Shown here: positions 9,120 through 17,292 of the stretch, piece by piece
How positions within the stretch are numbered: position 1 is the first letter of the stretch
Layout of the letters: every line of letters begins with the position of its first letter
Source of the DNA: Marinobacter mobilis
Lineage (GTDB): Bacteria; Pseudomonadota; Gammaproteobacteria; Pseudomonadales; Oleiphilaceae
Direction of reading: 5' to 3'
DNA: 64,000 bases
Assembly (NCBI RefSeq): GCF_900106945.1
Contig: NZ_FNNE01000001.1
Span: 478,795-542,794 of the forward strand
Notes under the pieces: generated by a model
What the model was told of the DNA's origin: nothing
The model's database searches: none
What the model saw: the letters and a program-made list of their open reading frames with translations, nothing else
Translations under genes and position numbers: made by a program

Positions 9120-9219
9120 CAGGGTGAGGCCCCTGGCGCCGCCGCTTGGACGGCACGTCCTTGTGCCGGCCAAGCTACCGGGGCATCCATGCCCCTGCTC
9201 TGCCAGGGGCCTCACCCTG
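9120..9219. repeat. Structured inverted-repeat element, copy A
   Basis: Perfect 18-bp arms (CAGGGTGAGGCCCCTGGC at 9120-9137 and its complement at 9202-9219) enclose two hairpins. One is 9180-9195, stem GGGGC with six-base loop ATCCAT (ATGGAT on the other strand). The other is 9151-9168, stem CGGCAC with loop GTCCTT (AAGGAC on the other strand), extended by GCTTGG / CCAAGC. The same design with different stems recurs at 45350-45455 and 45545-45640. It fills the norB-moaA gap. There is no T tract, so it is not a simple terminator. Confidence 0.8.
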
Positions 9220-9261
9220 CCTCTGAACGTTTGTGATAACGCTGCTCGAGTCAGCTTAGGC

Positions 9262-11547
9262 TTAAGTTTGGTCGGCGGCCGCCGCTGCGACCGGCAACTC
9301 CTCCTCTTTCAATGTTGGGAAGAACAGCCCCTTCACCACCTGCCAGGTCACCGCCAGGGCGCCGACAATGAATACCACGTCGCCGAAGGTGCGGACCCAG
9401 CGCAGGGTTTGCAGGAGGTCGGTCTGCATGAAACCTTCGCTGCGGGCGTACCACAGGCCTTTACCGGCACTGGCCAGGAACTGGAGAATCCCGATCGGCA
9501 GCAGGCTGGTGGCGAGCATCAGCACCAGGCCTGCGTTAAGCCACCAGAAGCCGGTTTTCATCAGTCGCTCGTCAAACACCAGTCCGGGCCGGATGTAACG
9601 CAGTACCAGCAACGTGAAGCCCAGCGCGAGGAAGCCGTAGACGCCAAACAGGGCCGCATGGGCATGGGTTGGGGTGGTGTTGAGACCCTGCACGTAGTAC
9701 AGCGAGATCGGCGGATTGATCATGAAGCCGAAGACCCCGGCGCCGAGCATGTTCCAGAAGGCGACGGCGACGAAGAACATCAGCGGCCAGCGCACGTTTT
9801 CCATCCATGGCGCCCGTTGTTTCAGGCGCCAGTTCTCCCACGCTTCGTAACCCAGAACCACCAGAGGCACCACTTCCAGGGCGCTGAAGGTGGCGCCGAC
9901 GGCCATCACCGGGGTGGTCGTACCGGCGAAGTAGAGGTGGTGGAAGGTGCCGGGCACGCCACCAAGCATGAACAGCGAGGCTGAGGCCAGGCTGGCGGAA
10001 GTTGCTACTGTGCGGGACACCAGACCCATGCTGCAGAAGATGAACGCGAGGGCGGTGGTGGCGAAGACCTCGAAGAAGCCCTCCACCCACAGGTGGACGA
10101 TCCACCAGCGCCAATATTCCATGATTGAGATGTGGGTACGCTCGCCGTAGAAAAAGCCTGCGCCATAGAACAGGCCGATGGCCACCACCGAGGCGGTGAG
10201 CAGGGCCAGCAGGTTTTTGTCGCCGGGCTGACGCAGGGCGGGGACGATGCCTCGCAGCATCAGTACCAGCCAGAAGGCGATGCCGGTGAACTTGCCGATC
10301 TGCCACAGCCGGCCAAGATCGACAAACTCATAGCCCTGGTGACCGAGCCAGAAGTTCCATTCCGCCGGCATGATCTGGGCGATGGCCAGGTAGTTGCCAA
10401 TGAAGGAGCCGACCACGACCACCACCAATGCCCAGAACAGTACATCGACGCCCAGCTTCTGATAAACAGGGTCTTTGCCGCCATTGATGATGGGGGCCAG
10501 GAACAGGCCTGCAGCGAGGAAACCGGTGGCGATCCAGAACAGCGCAGACTGGATGTGCCAGGTTCGCACCAGGGAGTAGGGGAACCATTCAGAGACATTG
10601 ATGCCGTAAAAGCTCTGGCCTTCGACCGTGTAGTGGGCGGTAAATCCGCCGAGCATGACCTGAAAGGTGAACAAGGCAACGACCAGGAACAGGTACTTGC
10701 CCAGGGCTTTCTGGGAGGCAGTCAGGGCGAAGCTGGTCAAAGGGTCTTTCCTTGGTGCTTCGGGGTCGCGGTCATCGTGTCTGCTCAGAAAGGCCCAGGC
10801 CCAGACCAAGCCGCCGACACCGGCGATCAGCAGGATTATGCTGACAACAGACCAGACCACGTTTTCGGCGGTGGGCTCGTTGTTGATCAGCGGTTCGTGG
10901 GGCCAGTTATTGGTGTAGGTGGCGTCGCTGCCGGGCCGTTCAGTGGAGGCCGCCCAGGCGGTCCAGAAGAAAAACTCCGTGAGCTGCTGACGGCGCCCGG
11001 CATCCGGCAGGGTATTCTCCTTCATGGCGTAGTTTGCCCGGGTGGGCTGCAGCGCCGGGTCATCGCTGAACAGTTTGCTGTAATAACCTGCTGTGCTCCG
11101 GATAGCTTCTATGCGCCGTTCGGAGAGCACCAATTCACCGGAATCCGGGTGGTAAGTGTTGGTTCGGTAAGCCTGATTCAGCTCATAATTCAGCTGATTC
11201 TGTTGAGCGCCGGTCAGCGCGTCGAAGGGCTGGTCGTAGGTGTCCCAGGCGGCCAGATCGAGCCAGGCCACGAGTTCCCGGTGCAACCAGTCGGCGGTCC
11301 AGTCCGGGGCCTGGTAAGCGCCGTGTCCCCAGATTGAGCCCAGTTGCATGCCTCCGACGGACTGCCAGGCGGTCTGGCCGTCGAGGATGCTGTCTTTGGT
11401 CATCAGGAGCTCGCCGGTTTCGCTGACCACCCGCTCGGGGATCGGCGGCGCCGCGCGGTAGACCTCGGCACCGAAGTAGCCGAGCAGGGCAAAGGTGATG
11501 GCCAGAACGGCAATCAGGGTGAACCAGAGACGGCGGTAGTTAGCCAT
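9262..11547 (-). CDS. norB: Quinol-dependent nitric oxide reductase (qNOR)
   Basis: A 761-residue single-subunit NO reductase that reduces 2 NO to N2O at the cytoplasmic membrane with electrons from quinol. The length and the large N-terminal periplasmic region after the first membrane helix (about residues 35-215) mark the qNOR form rather than the two-subunit cNOR. Haem-copper-family helices follow, with the histidines expected for haem and non-haem iron in [31 protein letters not shown] and [11 protein letters not shown]. The start at 11547 overlaps the end of ric by 8 bp (ATGGCTAA), with a G-rich ribosome-binding site, so the two are translationally coupled. Expression is probably set by NsrR sites upstream of ric. 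Confidence 0.95.
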   Translation of the reverse strand: MANYRRLWFTLIAVLAITFALLGYFGAEVYRAAPPIPERVVSETGELLMTKDSILDGQTAWQSVGGMQLGSIWGHGAYQAPDWTADWLHRELVAWLDLAAWDTYDQPFDALTGAQQNQLNYELNQAYRTNTYHPDSGELVLSERRIEAIRSTAGYYSKLFSDDPALQPTRANYAMKENTLPDAGRRQQLTEFFFWTAWAASTERPGSDATYTNNWPHEPLINNEPTAENVVWSVVSIILLIAGVGGLVWAWAFLSRHDDRDPEAPRKDPLTSFALTASQKALGKYLFLVVALFTFQVMLGGFTAHYTVEGQSFYGINVSEWFPYSLVRTWHIQSALFWIATGFLAAGLFLAPIINGGKDPVYQKLGVDVLFWALVVVVVGSFIGNYLAIAQIMPAEWNFWLGHQGYEFVDLGRLWQIGKFTGIAFWLVLMLRGIVPALRQPGDKNLLALLTASVVAIGLFYGAGFFYGERTHISIMEYWRWWIVHLWVEGFFEVFATTALAFIFCSMGLVSRTVATSASLASASLFMLGGVPGTFHHLYFAGTTTPVMAVGATFSALEVVPLVVLGYEAWENWRLKQRAPWMENVRWPLMFFVAVAFWNMLGAGVFGFMINPPISLYYVQGLNTTPTHAHAALFGVYGFLALGFTLLVLRYIRPGLVFDERLMKTGFWWLNAGLVLMLATSLLPIGILQFLASAGKGLWYARSEGFMQTDLLQTLRWVRTFGDVVFIVGALAVTWQVVKGLFFPTLKEEELPVAAAAADQT

Positions 11548-12223
11548 GGTTTGCGCCCCCCAGTTGGCCATCCACTCTCTGAAACAGCACATTGTTTTCC
11601 AGGTGGATGTGCTCCATCAGATCCTGCTTCAGGGTTTCCAGGCCCCGGTACAGGGCTTGCCAGGTGTTGCAGGCGCCGTCCGGCAGGCTCAGGCCGTGAG
11701 CGAGATTCAGCAGCTGGTCCAGCGCTGCCCCGTGGTCGTCGTGCTCGTGGCGCATGACCTGTACCGGCGCCAGGGCCATGCCGCCAACGCCGCGGGCGAT
11801 CATCGGGAACAGGATCTGCTCCTCCTTCTGCATGTGCAGTTCCAGTTCCTCCTGCATGCGCTCCAGGTGAGCGCTGAGTCCGGAAGGGCACATGGGGTGG
11901 TCGCCATGCACCCGCTCCACCCGTTGGGACAGCCGGATCAGTTCGGGCAATTGTTCCCGGTGGACGTCGTGGTAGCGGGTCAGAATGTGCTCGATCAGTT
12001 CCTTGTTTCCCAGAGCTGCCAGTTGCTGCTGGTTGGCGGATTGTGGCTGTAACGCCTGTAGCTCGGCTTCGATGGCGGTGGTATCCAGCCCCTTTCGGGC
12101 AGCGGCATCGCCCAGCGAGCGACTGCCGCCGCAGCAGAAGTCCAACTTGTATTTGTGGAAAACTGCGGTGGCCCCAGGGAGGTCTCGGGCCAGCTGGCCC
12201 AGGGATTGATTGGCGAGTGTCAT
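11540..12223 (-). CDS. ytfE: Di-iron protein RIC (YtfE/ScdA/DnrN), iron-sulfur cluster repair
   Basis: A 227-residue cytoplasmic protein. Residues about 1-55 form the ScdA N-terminal domain with the CCGG motif (KLDFCCGGSRSLGDAA). The rest is a hemerythrin-like four-helix bundle with histidines at ILTRYHDVHREQL, HLERMQEELELHMQKEEQILFP, MRHEHDDHGAAL and LMEHIHLENNVLF. The family protects or repairs iron-sulfur and di-iron centres after NO damage. It is first in the ytfE-norB operon and is divergent from a small membrane protein gene; two NsrR-like sites lie in the shared promoter region. Confidence 0.95.
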   Translation of the reverse strand: MTLANQSLGQLARDLPGATAVFHKYKLDFCCGGSRSLGDAAARKGLDTTAIEAELQALQPQSANQQQLAALGNKELIEHILTRYHDVHREQLPELIRLSQRVERVHGDHPMCPSGLSAHLERMQEELELHMQKEEQILFPMIARGVGGMALAPVQVMRHEHDDHGAALDQLLNLAHGLSLPDGACNTWQALYRGLETLKQDLMEHIHLENNVLFQRVDGQLGGANHG

Positions 12224-12247
12224 GATCTGTTACCTTCTCGTTTCTGA

Positions 12248-12270
12248 AAGTGGATTTTAAAATACATCTT
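12248..12270. promoter_or_regulatory. NsrR-type operator, proximal to ytfE
   Basis: The two half-sites AAGTGGATTTT and AAATACATCTT flank one central base. By hand comparison 18 of 22 positions fit the enterobacterial NsrR consensus (AAGATGCATTT-N-AAATGCATCTT), with the right half nearly perfect. It lies 25 bp before the ytfE start. nsrR itself is encoded 750 bp away. Confidence 0.75.
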
Positions 12271-12278
12271 TTGTGTGT

Positions 12279-12301
12279 AAGATGTAAATCAAATATTTCT
12301 T
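12279..12301. promoter_or_regulatory. Second NsrR-type operator, proximal to the divergent gene
   Basis: Half-sites AAGATGTAAAT and AAATATTTCTT around one central base match the same consensus at 16 of 22 positions. Its centre is 31 bp, about three helical turns, from the first site. It lies just before the AAAGGAGG of the divergent 71-aa gene, placing it over that gene's probable promoter. Confidence 0.55.
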
Positions 12302-12335
12302 TCAGGGGCGTTCTCCTCAAAGGAGGGTATTAGTG

Positions 12336-12551
12336 ATGCTTCAACGGTTGAGAGTAGCCAATAGTGCTTTGGCGGTGTGTCTGCTGGCGCTGGTGGGAAC
12401 GCTGGTTGTGGCCTACCCGTTAGCGGGGCAGGTGTCGATGGCGGCGCAGATTGCAGCCCACATAGGGACCCTGTTGTTTGCAACCGGCATCAAGGTCGCC
12501 TATATCCTTCGATTAGTGTCTCTGAAAGCTCTGGGAAGACCTGTACATTGA
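12336..12551 (+). CDS. Small two-helix membrane protein, unknown function
   Basis: A 71-residue protein from ATG 12336 behind a near-perfect AAAGGAGG at 12318-12325; a GTG one codon upstream is an alternative. It is mostly hydrophobic, with two predicted membrane segments (about residues 9-30 and 35-58) and a short basic tail (…KALGRPVH). I do not recognise the family. It is divergent from ytfE and shares the region with two NsrR-like sites, and it is followed by a DUF454 gene and nsrR on the same strand. This makes it a candidate NO-responsive membrane protein by context only. Confidence 0.7.
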   Translation: MLQRLRVANSALAVCLLALVGTLVVAYPLAGQVSMAAQIAAHIGTLLFATGIKVAYILRLVSLKALGRPVH

Positions 12552-12616
12552 ATACAGGTACACTCATCGGGAAAGGCCCCATCGGGCACCATCACACGAC
12601 AGGTTTTGCGACAACG

Positions 12617-12979
12617 ATGTCCATCAGCAAGGGTGGTTACAGGATCATTGCCTATCTCTGCGTGGGCCTGGCAATTGCGGGTGCAATCCTGCCGTTGCTG
12701 CCAACCACTGTCTTCGTGCTGATTGCCGCTTGGGCGGCGGGGCGAAGCTCGCCGGAGTTCGAGAGCTGGTTACTGAATCATCGCTGGTTCGGCCCCACCA
12801 TCCTCAATTGGCGGGCACGGCAGGTGGTGCCGCCGAGAGCAAAGGCCATGGCCTGCACCATGCTGGCGGTCAGTTGGCTGATTCTGTTCTACAACGGATT
12901 TCCCGTTTGGCTGCTGGTATCGCTGGGGGTGTTTTTCTGTGGTCTGGCGGCCTACCTGTTATCCCGCCCTTCGTATTGA
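12617..12979 (+). CDS. DUF454 (YbaN-type) inner-membrane protein
   Basis: A 120-residue membrane protein. The frame is open upstream to 12377, but the ATG at 12617 gives the family length. Features of the family are a first helix running into GAILPLLPTTVFVLIAAWAAGRSSPEFESWLLNH, a short polar stretch (FGPTILNWR) and two C-terminal helices. The function is unknown in the family. It sits 65 bp after the small membrane protein and 39 bp before nsrR, so the three probably share a transcript and may respond to NO. Confidence 0.85.
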   Translation: MSISKGGYRIIAYLCVGLAIAGAILPLLPTTVFVLIAAWAAGRSSPEFESWLLNHRWFGPTILNWRARQVVPPRAKAMACTMLAVSWLILFYNGFPVWLLVSLGVFFCGLAAYLLSRPSY

Positions 12980-13018
12980 CGGCGCTGACGAATTCTCTTT
13001 ACGCATCGGAGACACAGG

Positions 13019-13456
13019 ATGCACATCACTCGCTACACCGACTATTCCCTCAGGGTGCTGATCTACCTGGCCCTGCAACCGGATCAGCTGGTTACGATCC
13101 AGGAGATCGCAGACAGTTACTCGGTGTCGAAGAATCACCTGATGAAGGTGGTTCACCAACTGAACAGGAAAGGCTACATCGAGACCGTCCGGGGTAAGAA
13201 CGGGGGCATGCGGATGGCGCGGGCACCGGAAGATATCAATATCGGGGTGTTTGTGCGGGAAACTGAACAGGACCTGGATCTGGTGGAATGCTTTTCGCCT
13301 GGCAGTCAGTGCGCCATTACCCCGGTCTGTGGCCTGAAGGGGATATTCTCAGCGGCATTACAGGCCTTCCTCAGCACGTTGGACCAGTACACGCTGGCTG
13401 ATGTGTTGCCGCAAAAACAGAAGCCGCAACTGGTGCGGCTTCTGCAGATAGGCTGA
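13019..13456 (+). CDS. nsrR: NO-sensing Rrf2-family repressor NsrR
   Basis: A 145-residue Rrf2 protein with an N-terminal winged helix (about residues 1-60: MHITRYTDYSLRVLIYLAL) and a recognition region TIQEIADSYSVSKNHLMKVV. Three cysteines in the CFSPGSQCAITPVC stretch (about residues 91-104) ligate the iron-sulfur cluster that NO destroys. The typical NsrR start and the cysteine spacing separate it from IscR. It most likely represses ytfE-norB and the genes before it through the two operators at 12248-12301, giving a local feedback circuit. The ribosome-binding site is GGAGA, 6 bp before the start. Confidence 0.93.
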   Translation: MHITRYTDYSLRVLIYLALQPDQLVTIQEIADSYSVSKNHLMKVVHQLNRKGYIETVRGKNGGMRMARAPEDINIGVFVRETEQDLDLVECFSPGSQCAITPVCGLKGIFSAALQAFLSTLDQYTLADVLPQKQKPQLVRLLQIG

Positions 13457-13464
13457 TCCACCTG

Positions 13465-13494
13465 AAGGGGGACAGGTGTGAGGTCTGTCCCCTT
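13465..13494. terminator. GGGGACAG/CTGTCCCC hairpin between nsrR and desB
   Basis: Inverted repeat AAGGGGGACAG / CTGTCCCCTT with one extra G and a 9-base loop, lying between the convergent ends of nsrR and desB. It could terminate both. The same GGGGACAG…CTGTCCCC core occurs twice after fba (53628-53694), so it also belongs to a small dispersed hairpin family. Confidence 0.65.
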
Positions 13495-13499
13495 GGTCC

Positions 13500-14579
13500 T
13501 TATGCCGGCTGGGCTTCCAGTTTCAGCCGTACGGAGTCCGGCAGGGAGAACTTGCCAATGCGCTTGAGCACGGTCCAGTACTGGCGGGCAAAGCTGTCAG
13601 TGTTGTAGTTGATGCCGTACTTCTCGCAAACCGCCTGCACCTTCGGTGAAATTTCGCGGTAGCGATGGGCCGGCAGATCCGGGAACACGTGGTGTTCGAT
13701 CTGGTAGCTCAGGTGCCCGCTCAGCATGTGCACGAAGTTGCTGCCGGTGAAGTTGCTGGAGCCGGTCAGCTGACGCAGGTACCAGTGGCCCTTGCTCTCG
13801 TTCTCACAGGATTCCTCGGTGAAGGTCTCGGCGTCCTGGGTGAAGTGACCGCAGAAAATGACGGTGGATGACCACAGGTTACGCATCAGGTTGGCACCGG
13901 CATTACCGGCCAGAACGATCGGAGCAACCGGCAGGGTCAGCAGCGGGAAGAACACGTAGTCCTTGAATGCCTGGCGTCCGCCCTTACGGAAGAAGGACTT
14001 GATGAACGGCCACTTGGACTTCCAGGTAATCTCGCGGCGACGCAGGCGCTCACTTTCCAGTTCATGCAGACCCACGCCCCACTGGAAGAACACGCTCAGC
14101 ATCAGGTAGTTGATGAACTGCAGCAGGTGGGCCGGATGCCACTTCACATCGTCGCTCAGACGCATCACAGCGTAACCGTAGTCCCGGTCCTTACCGATCA
14201 CGTTGGTGTAGGTGTGGTGCTCGTAGTTGTGAGTACGGCGCCAGGATTCGCTGGAGCACACGGTGTCCCACTCATAGGTCTGGGAATGCAGGGACGGATC
14301 GTTCATCCAGTCGTACTGACCGTGCATGACGTTGTGGCCGATCTCCATGTTCTCAATGATCTTGGCGAGCCCCAGTGACACGGTGGCGGCAACAAACACC
14401 GGTGGAATGAAGCCGAAAGGCATCATCGCCCGGCCACCGATTTCCAGGGTGCGGTGAAGACGGACGATCCGGCGGATGTACTTGGCATCGCGTTCGCCCA
14501 GATCCGCCAGGACCTCGTCACGAATCGCATCCAGATCTTTCTGCAGTTCGTTAAGTTGAGCTTCGTTCAGTTTCTTCAT
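13500..14579 (-). CDS. desB: Acyl-CoA delta-9 fatty acid desaturase (DesB-like)
   Basis: A 359-residue membrane di-iron desaturase with three histidine boxes: HNVMH (about residue 83), THNYEHH (about 116-122) and QIEHH (about 305-309). It introduces a double bond into saturated acyl chains at the membrane, with electrons from the neighbouring ferredoxin-type reductase. Gene set and order (desT divergent, then desC-desB) match the Pseudomonas aeruginosa acyl-CoA desaturase locus. The start at 14579 follows AAGGAG at good spacing. It lies 90 bp behind desC in the same operon, so control by DesT is expected. Confidence 0.9.
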   Translation of the reverse strand: MKKLNEAQLNELQKDLDAIRDEVLADLGERDAKYIRRIVRLHRTLEIGGRAMMPFGFIPPVFVAATVSLGLAKIIENMEIGHNVMHGQYDWMNDPSLHSQTYEWDTVCSSESWRRTHNYEHHTYTNVIGKDRDYGYAVMRLSDDVKWHPAHLLQFINYLMLSVFFQWGVGLHELESERLRRREITWKSKWPFIKSFFRKGGRQAFKDYVFFPLLTLPVAPIVLAGNAGANLMRNLWSSTVIFCGHFTQDAETFTEESCENESKGHWYLRQLTGSSNFTGSNFVHMLSGHLSYQIEHHVFPDLPAHRYREISPKVQAVCEKYGINYNTDSFARQYWTVLKRIGKFSLPDSVRLKLEAQPA

Positions 14580-14669
14580 GATCAGACTCCTTGGCCGGAC
14601 CCGCGTGGGCCCGGTTTCCTTGTTCTTTGGGGTGGCGGCTGGTTGACCGCGATGTCAGCGTTTGATGGC

Positions 14670-15773
14670 TCAAAGATCGAGAGTGACCGGACCCTGGGGG
14701 ATCGATACGCAAAGCTGGATGCTTTCTTCGCCCGGGCCGGAGACTTTTCCGGTGACGCGGTTTACAACCGTACCGCTTGTTTTACGGCAGCTGCACTGGT
14801 GGCAGATACCCATACGACAGCCGTATTGCGGTGACAGTTTTGCGGCTTCGGCGATGTCCAACAGGGCCGCGTCACCTTCGGAAGACACCGAGAGATCGCT
14901 ACGGGCAAACTGCACCACGCCGCCCAGGTCGTCAGTGGCCAGGGCTGCGGTCGCCGCTGCAAAGAATGTGCAGTGAATGCGCTCGTCGGCGATGCCTCGT
15001 TTGTGCAGCAGATCGGTCGCCAGGTCCATCAGGCCCTTGGGGCCGCATAGGTAGCAGCGACGGGCGTTGACGCCGGGTACCTGCTCGAGGTGCTGATCGT
15101 TGAGATACTGGGGCGTCTCGCCTTCCTCAGTCGCAAGCACCTGAAGGTTGAAGGCCGGCCAGCGTTTCTGGATGGCGTACAATCTTTCGGCCGCGATCAC
15201 GTCCGCCTGAGTGCGAACGAAGTAGAGCAGGGTGACGGGGGCACGCCAGTCCTCGCTGGCCAGGGTTTCGAGCTGGCTGAGGATCGGGGTGATCCCGCTG
15301 CCTCCGGCAATGTAAAGCAGAGGCTCCGGATTGGCCGGCAGCTGGAACTCGCCGAAGGCCTCGCCCAGCCCCAGCACGGCGCCGGGCTGCAGGTTGTCGT
15401 GCATCCAGTTGGTCACCTTGCCACCAGGCAGGCGCTTAATGGTCAGCGACACAGTGCCGTGGAGCTTCCATTGGGCCGGTGAGCAGGACAGACTGAAGGT
15501 TCGGTTGTAGCGGGTGCCGTCGATTTCGATACAGGTGTTCACATGCTGCCCGGCACTGAAGCCGGCCCAGCGTGCGGCCGGTTTCAATATGAAGGTCCGG
15601 GTGTCGGCGGTTTCGTCGGTGATCTCAATCACCTTGGCCGGAACGTATTGACGAACCAGCATGGGATCGACCTGTGCCAGCAGAGGGTCAAAGAAAGCAG
15701 CCGGGTCTTCCCGATTGAAAAGCTGCTTGCCGAGCCAGCGCAGAGGGCGATTTTTTTCCAGAAGAGACATCAT
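14670..15773 (-). CDS. desC: Ferredoxin-NAD(P) reductase-type partner of the desaturase (DesC-like)
   Basis: A 367-residue electron-transfer protein with an FAD-binding domain (about residues 40-140, RYNRTFSLSCSP), an NAD-binding domain (about 145-260, LYIAGGSGITPILSQ) and a C-terminal plant-type [2Fe-2S] domain (about 285-367). The iron ligands are in GCRMGICHQCSC plus the late cysteine in IQLCVSIP. It should pass electrons from NAD(P)H to DesB. Two adjacent ATGs (15773, 15770) follow GAGGA. It is the first gene of the desC-desB operon, directly behind the large palindrome at 15787-15827. Confidence 0.92.
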   Translation of the reverse strand: MMSLLEKNRPLRWLGKQLFNREDPAAFFDPLLAQVDPMLVRQYVPAKVIEITDETADTRTFILKPAARWAGFSAGQHVNTCIEIDGTRYNRTFSLSCSPAQWKLHGTVSLTIKRLPGGKVTNWMHDNLQPGAVLGLGEAFGEFQLPANPEPLLYIAGGSGITPILSQLETLASEDWRAPVTLLYFVRTQADVIAAERLYAIQKRWPAFNLQVLATEEGETPQYLNDQHLEQVPGVNARRCYLCGPKGLMDLATDLLHKRGIADERIHCTFFAAATAALATDDLGGVVQFARSDLSVSSEGDAALLDIAEAAKLSPQYGCRMGICHQCSCRKTSGTVVNRVTGKVSGPGEESIQLCVSIPQGPVTLDL

Positions 15774-15786
15774 GGTCTTATCCTCG

Positions 15787-15827
15787 ATGTGTACAGTTGT
15801 TCACTTGATGTGAACGAATGTACACAT
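15787..15827. promoter_or_regulatory. Nested palindrome, probable double DesT operator
   Basis: ATGTGTACA-gtt-GTTCAC and its mirror GTGAAC-gaa-TGTACACAT face each other across TTGAT. This gives a 41-bp dyad made of two copies of a GTGAACnnnTGTACAC unit, which resembles FabR/DesT-type sites. The dyad starts 14 bp before the desC start codon, over the likely promoter. A lone GTGTACAC at 15998-16005, upstream of desT, could be a weaker autoregulatory site. Confidence 0.7.
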
Positions 15828-16064
15828 GAGGGGTGGGGGCTGTCAACGCAAAAGCTTTACCCTGGATCTATGGGTGTAGATCCTTGTTTTTTATGTAATA
15901 ACGGGACGTACTACGCGCTATTGGGGCCAAACTGCCGTCATTTTCGGGGAGTAATGGCCTCTTATGACCAGAGGTGTGTCAATTCAGGGAGGAGTTTGTG
16001 TACACTTGTCTGCTTCCCTGAACGGGAACCGGGCCGACCGGTGAGCGGGCGGCAGTGATCAGAG

Positions 16065-16721
16065 ATGTCAGTGGCTATGGCTGAGCATAAACGCCGAAAA
16101 CCGGGAGAGACCCGGGACAAGTTGATGGGGGCTGCACTGGAGCTGGTGGGCAAAGGGCGCCACTTTGCCAGTTTGGGTATTCGTGAAGTGACTCGCCAGG
16201 CCGGTGTGGTACCGACGTCTTTTTACCGGCACTTCCGCAATATGGATGATCTGGGGCTGCAGCTGGTGGATGAGTTGGGCCTGGTGCTCCGGCGAATGAT
16301 GCGGGAAGCCCGCGCCAATGTCCTGCAGGCAGAGCGCCTGATGGAAGAATCGGTGGCGATCTTTATCAGCCACGTTCAGCAAAACCGCAGTTTCTTTCTG
16401 TTCATGGCTCAGGGCCTGGCCGGTGAGAGTCGTGCGGTACAGGAAGGCATTCGCAGCGAGTTACGTTTTTTTGCCAGTGAACTGGGTAACGACCTGCGCC
16501 GTTTAAGGCTGGCTGAGCACCTTAGTGACAGCGACCTGGAGCTGACCTGTGATCTGGTTGTGCGGACGGTTGCGTTCAGTCTGACCGACCTGATCGGCGT
16601 GTCACCGGATGATGACTATCAGATCGAACAGGTCCGCAAACGCACCACCCGTTTCCTGCAATTGATCTTTGTGGGGGCTGCCCACTGGAAAGTGTCCGGG
16701 CAGCCCGGCAGCGCCCGTTAA
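16065..16721 (+). CDS. desT: TetR-family fatty-acid regulator (DesT/FabR-like)
   Basis: A 218-residue TetR protein. The helix-turn-helix (about residues 35-65) reads IREVTRQAGVVPTSFYRHF, the form typical of FabR and DesT. The C-terminal ligand domain is helical. In P. aeruginosa DesT senses the ratio of unsaturated to saturated acyl-CoA and represses desCB. It is divergent from desC across a 291-bp region that holds the nested palindrome. ATG 16065 has no clear ribosome-binding site; ATG 16077 is an alternative. Confidence 0.85.
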   Translation: MSVAMAEHKRRKPGETRDKLMGAALELVGKGRHFASLGIREVTRQAGVVPTSFYRHFRNMDDLGLQLVDELGLVLRRMMREARANVLQAERLMEESVAIFISHVQQNRSFFLFMAQGLAGESRAVQEGIRSELRFFASELGNDLRRLRLAEHLSDSDLELTCDLVVRTVAFSLTDLIGVSPDDDYQIEQVRKRTTRFLQLIFVGAAHWKVSGQPGSAR

Positions 16722-16733
16722 TCTGCTTCCTGG

Positions 16734-16758
16734 GAGCGGGCGCCGCCGGTGCCCGCTC
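16734..16758 (+). terminator. Possible terminator after desT
   Basis: An 8-bp stem GAGCGGGC / GCCCGCTC with a 9-base loop lies 12 bp after the desT stop. The following sequence is only moderately T-rich, so termination is uncertain. The rest of 16722-16908 shows no gene. Confidence 0.45.
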
Positions 16759-16908
16759 TTGCTGCCCGGCTTCCCGATTCTTTTGTCTGCGGCTGGACGC
16801 AGTGGCCTGCTGCGTTGATGTCCCCTCATACTTCCGTCAAGTGTTCGTGGTTTCGATAAGTGGGTATGCTCAGAACTCAGCCAAGAAGGATAAGCCGGAG
16901 TTCCTGAC

Positions 16909-17292
16909 ATGCAGTTTCTCAACGGAATCACCCTGTTGCTGGTCTATCAGTTGGTCGGCGAGGTTGCCGTGCGTCTTGCCGGAGTCCCTATCCCCGGGCC
17001 GGTACTGGGGATGGTGATGCTGTTCCTGACACTTTGGGGTCGCGGCGGCATGGCCGAATCGGTCACTCAGGCCTCCACGGCATTGTTGTCTCACCTGTCC
17101 CTGCTGTTTGTACCTGCCGGCGTGGGCATGATGGTTCACTTTGGTCGGATTGCCGACGAATGGGTGCCGATCACCCTGGCGCTGCTGCTGAGCACCGTGA
17201 TCACCATGGTGGCGACGGCTCTGATCATGCAGCTGACGACACGCTGGCTGATCGGAGCGGGCGCCGGGCAGGGAGGACGGGCGGATGACTGA
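16909..17292 (+). CDS. lrgA: CidA/LrgA-family membrane protein
   Basis: A 127-residue inner-membrane protein with four hydrophobic segments and the family stretch GVPIPGPVLGMVMLF (about residues 24-38), followed by LLFVPAGVGMM (about 66-76). The family is holin-like in staphylococci; in other bacteria it is linked to export of small carbon compounds such as pyruvate or glycolate, so the role here is open. Its stop overlaps the start of lrgB by 8 bp, showing a two-gene coupled operon. No LysR or LytTR regulator is adjacent, only the convergent wax ester synthase. Confidence 0.88.
   Translation: MQFLNGITLLLVYQLVGEVAVRLAGVPIPGPVLGMVMLFLTLWGRGGMAESVTQASTALLSHLSLLFVPAGVGMMVHFGRIADEWVPITLALLLSTVITMVATALIMQLTTRWLIGAGAGQGGRADD

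Noticed and set aside
8988..9215. 76-codon N-terminal extension of moaA
   Set aside because: The extension would include the structured repeat, lacks MoaA homology, and the ATG at 8987 gives the family length.
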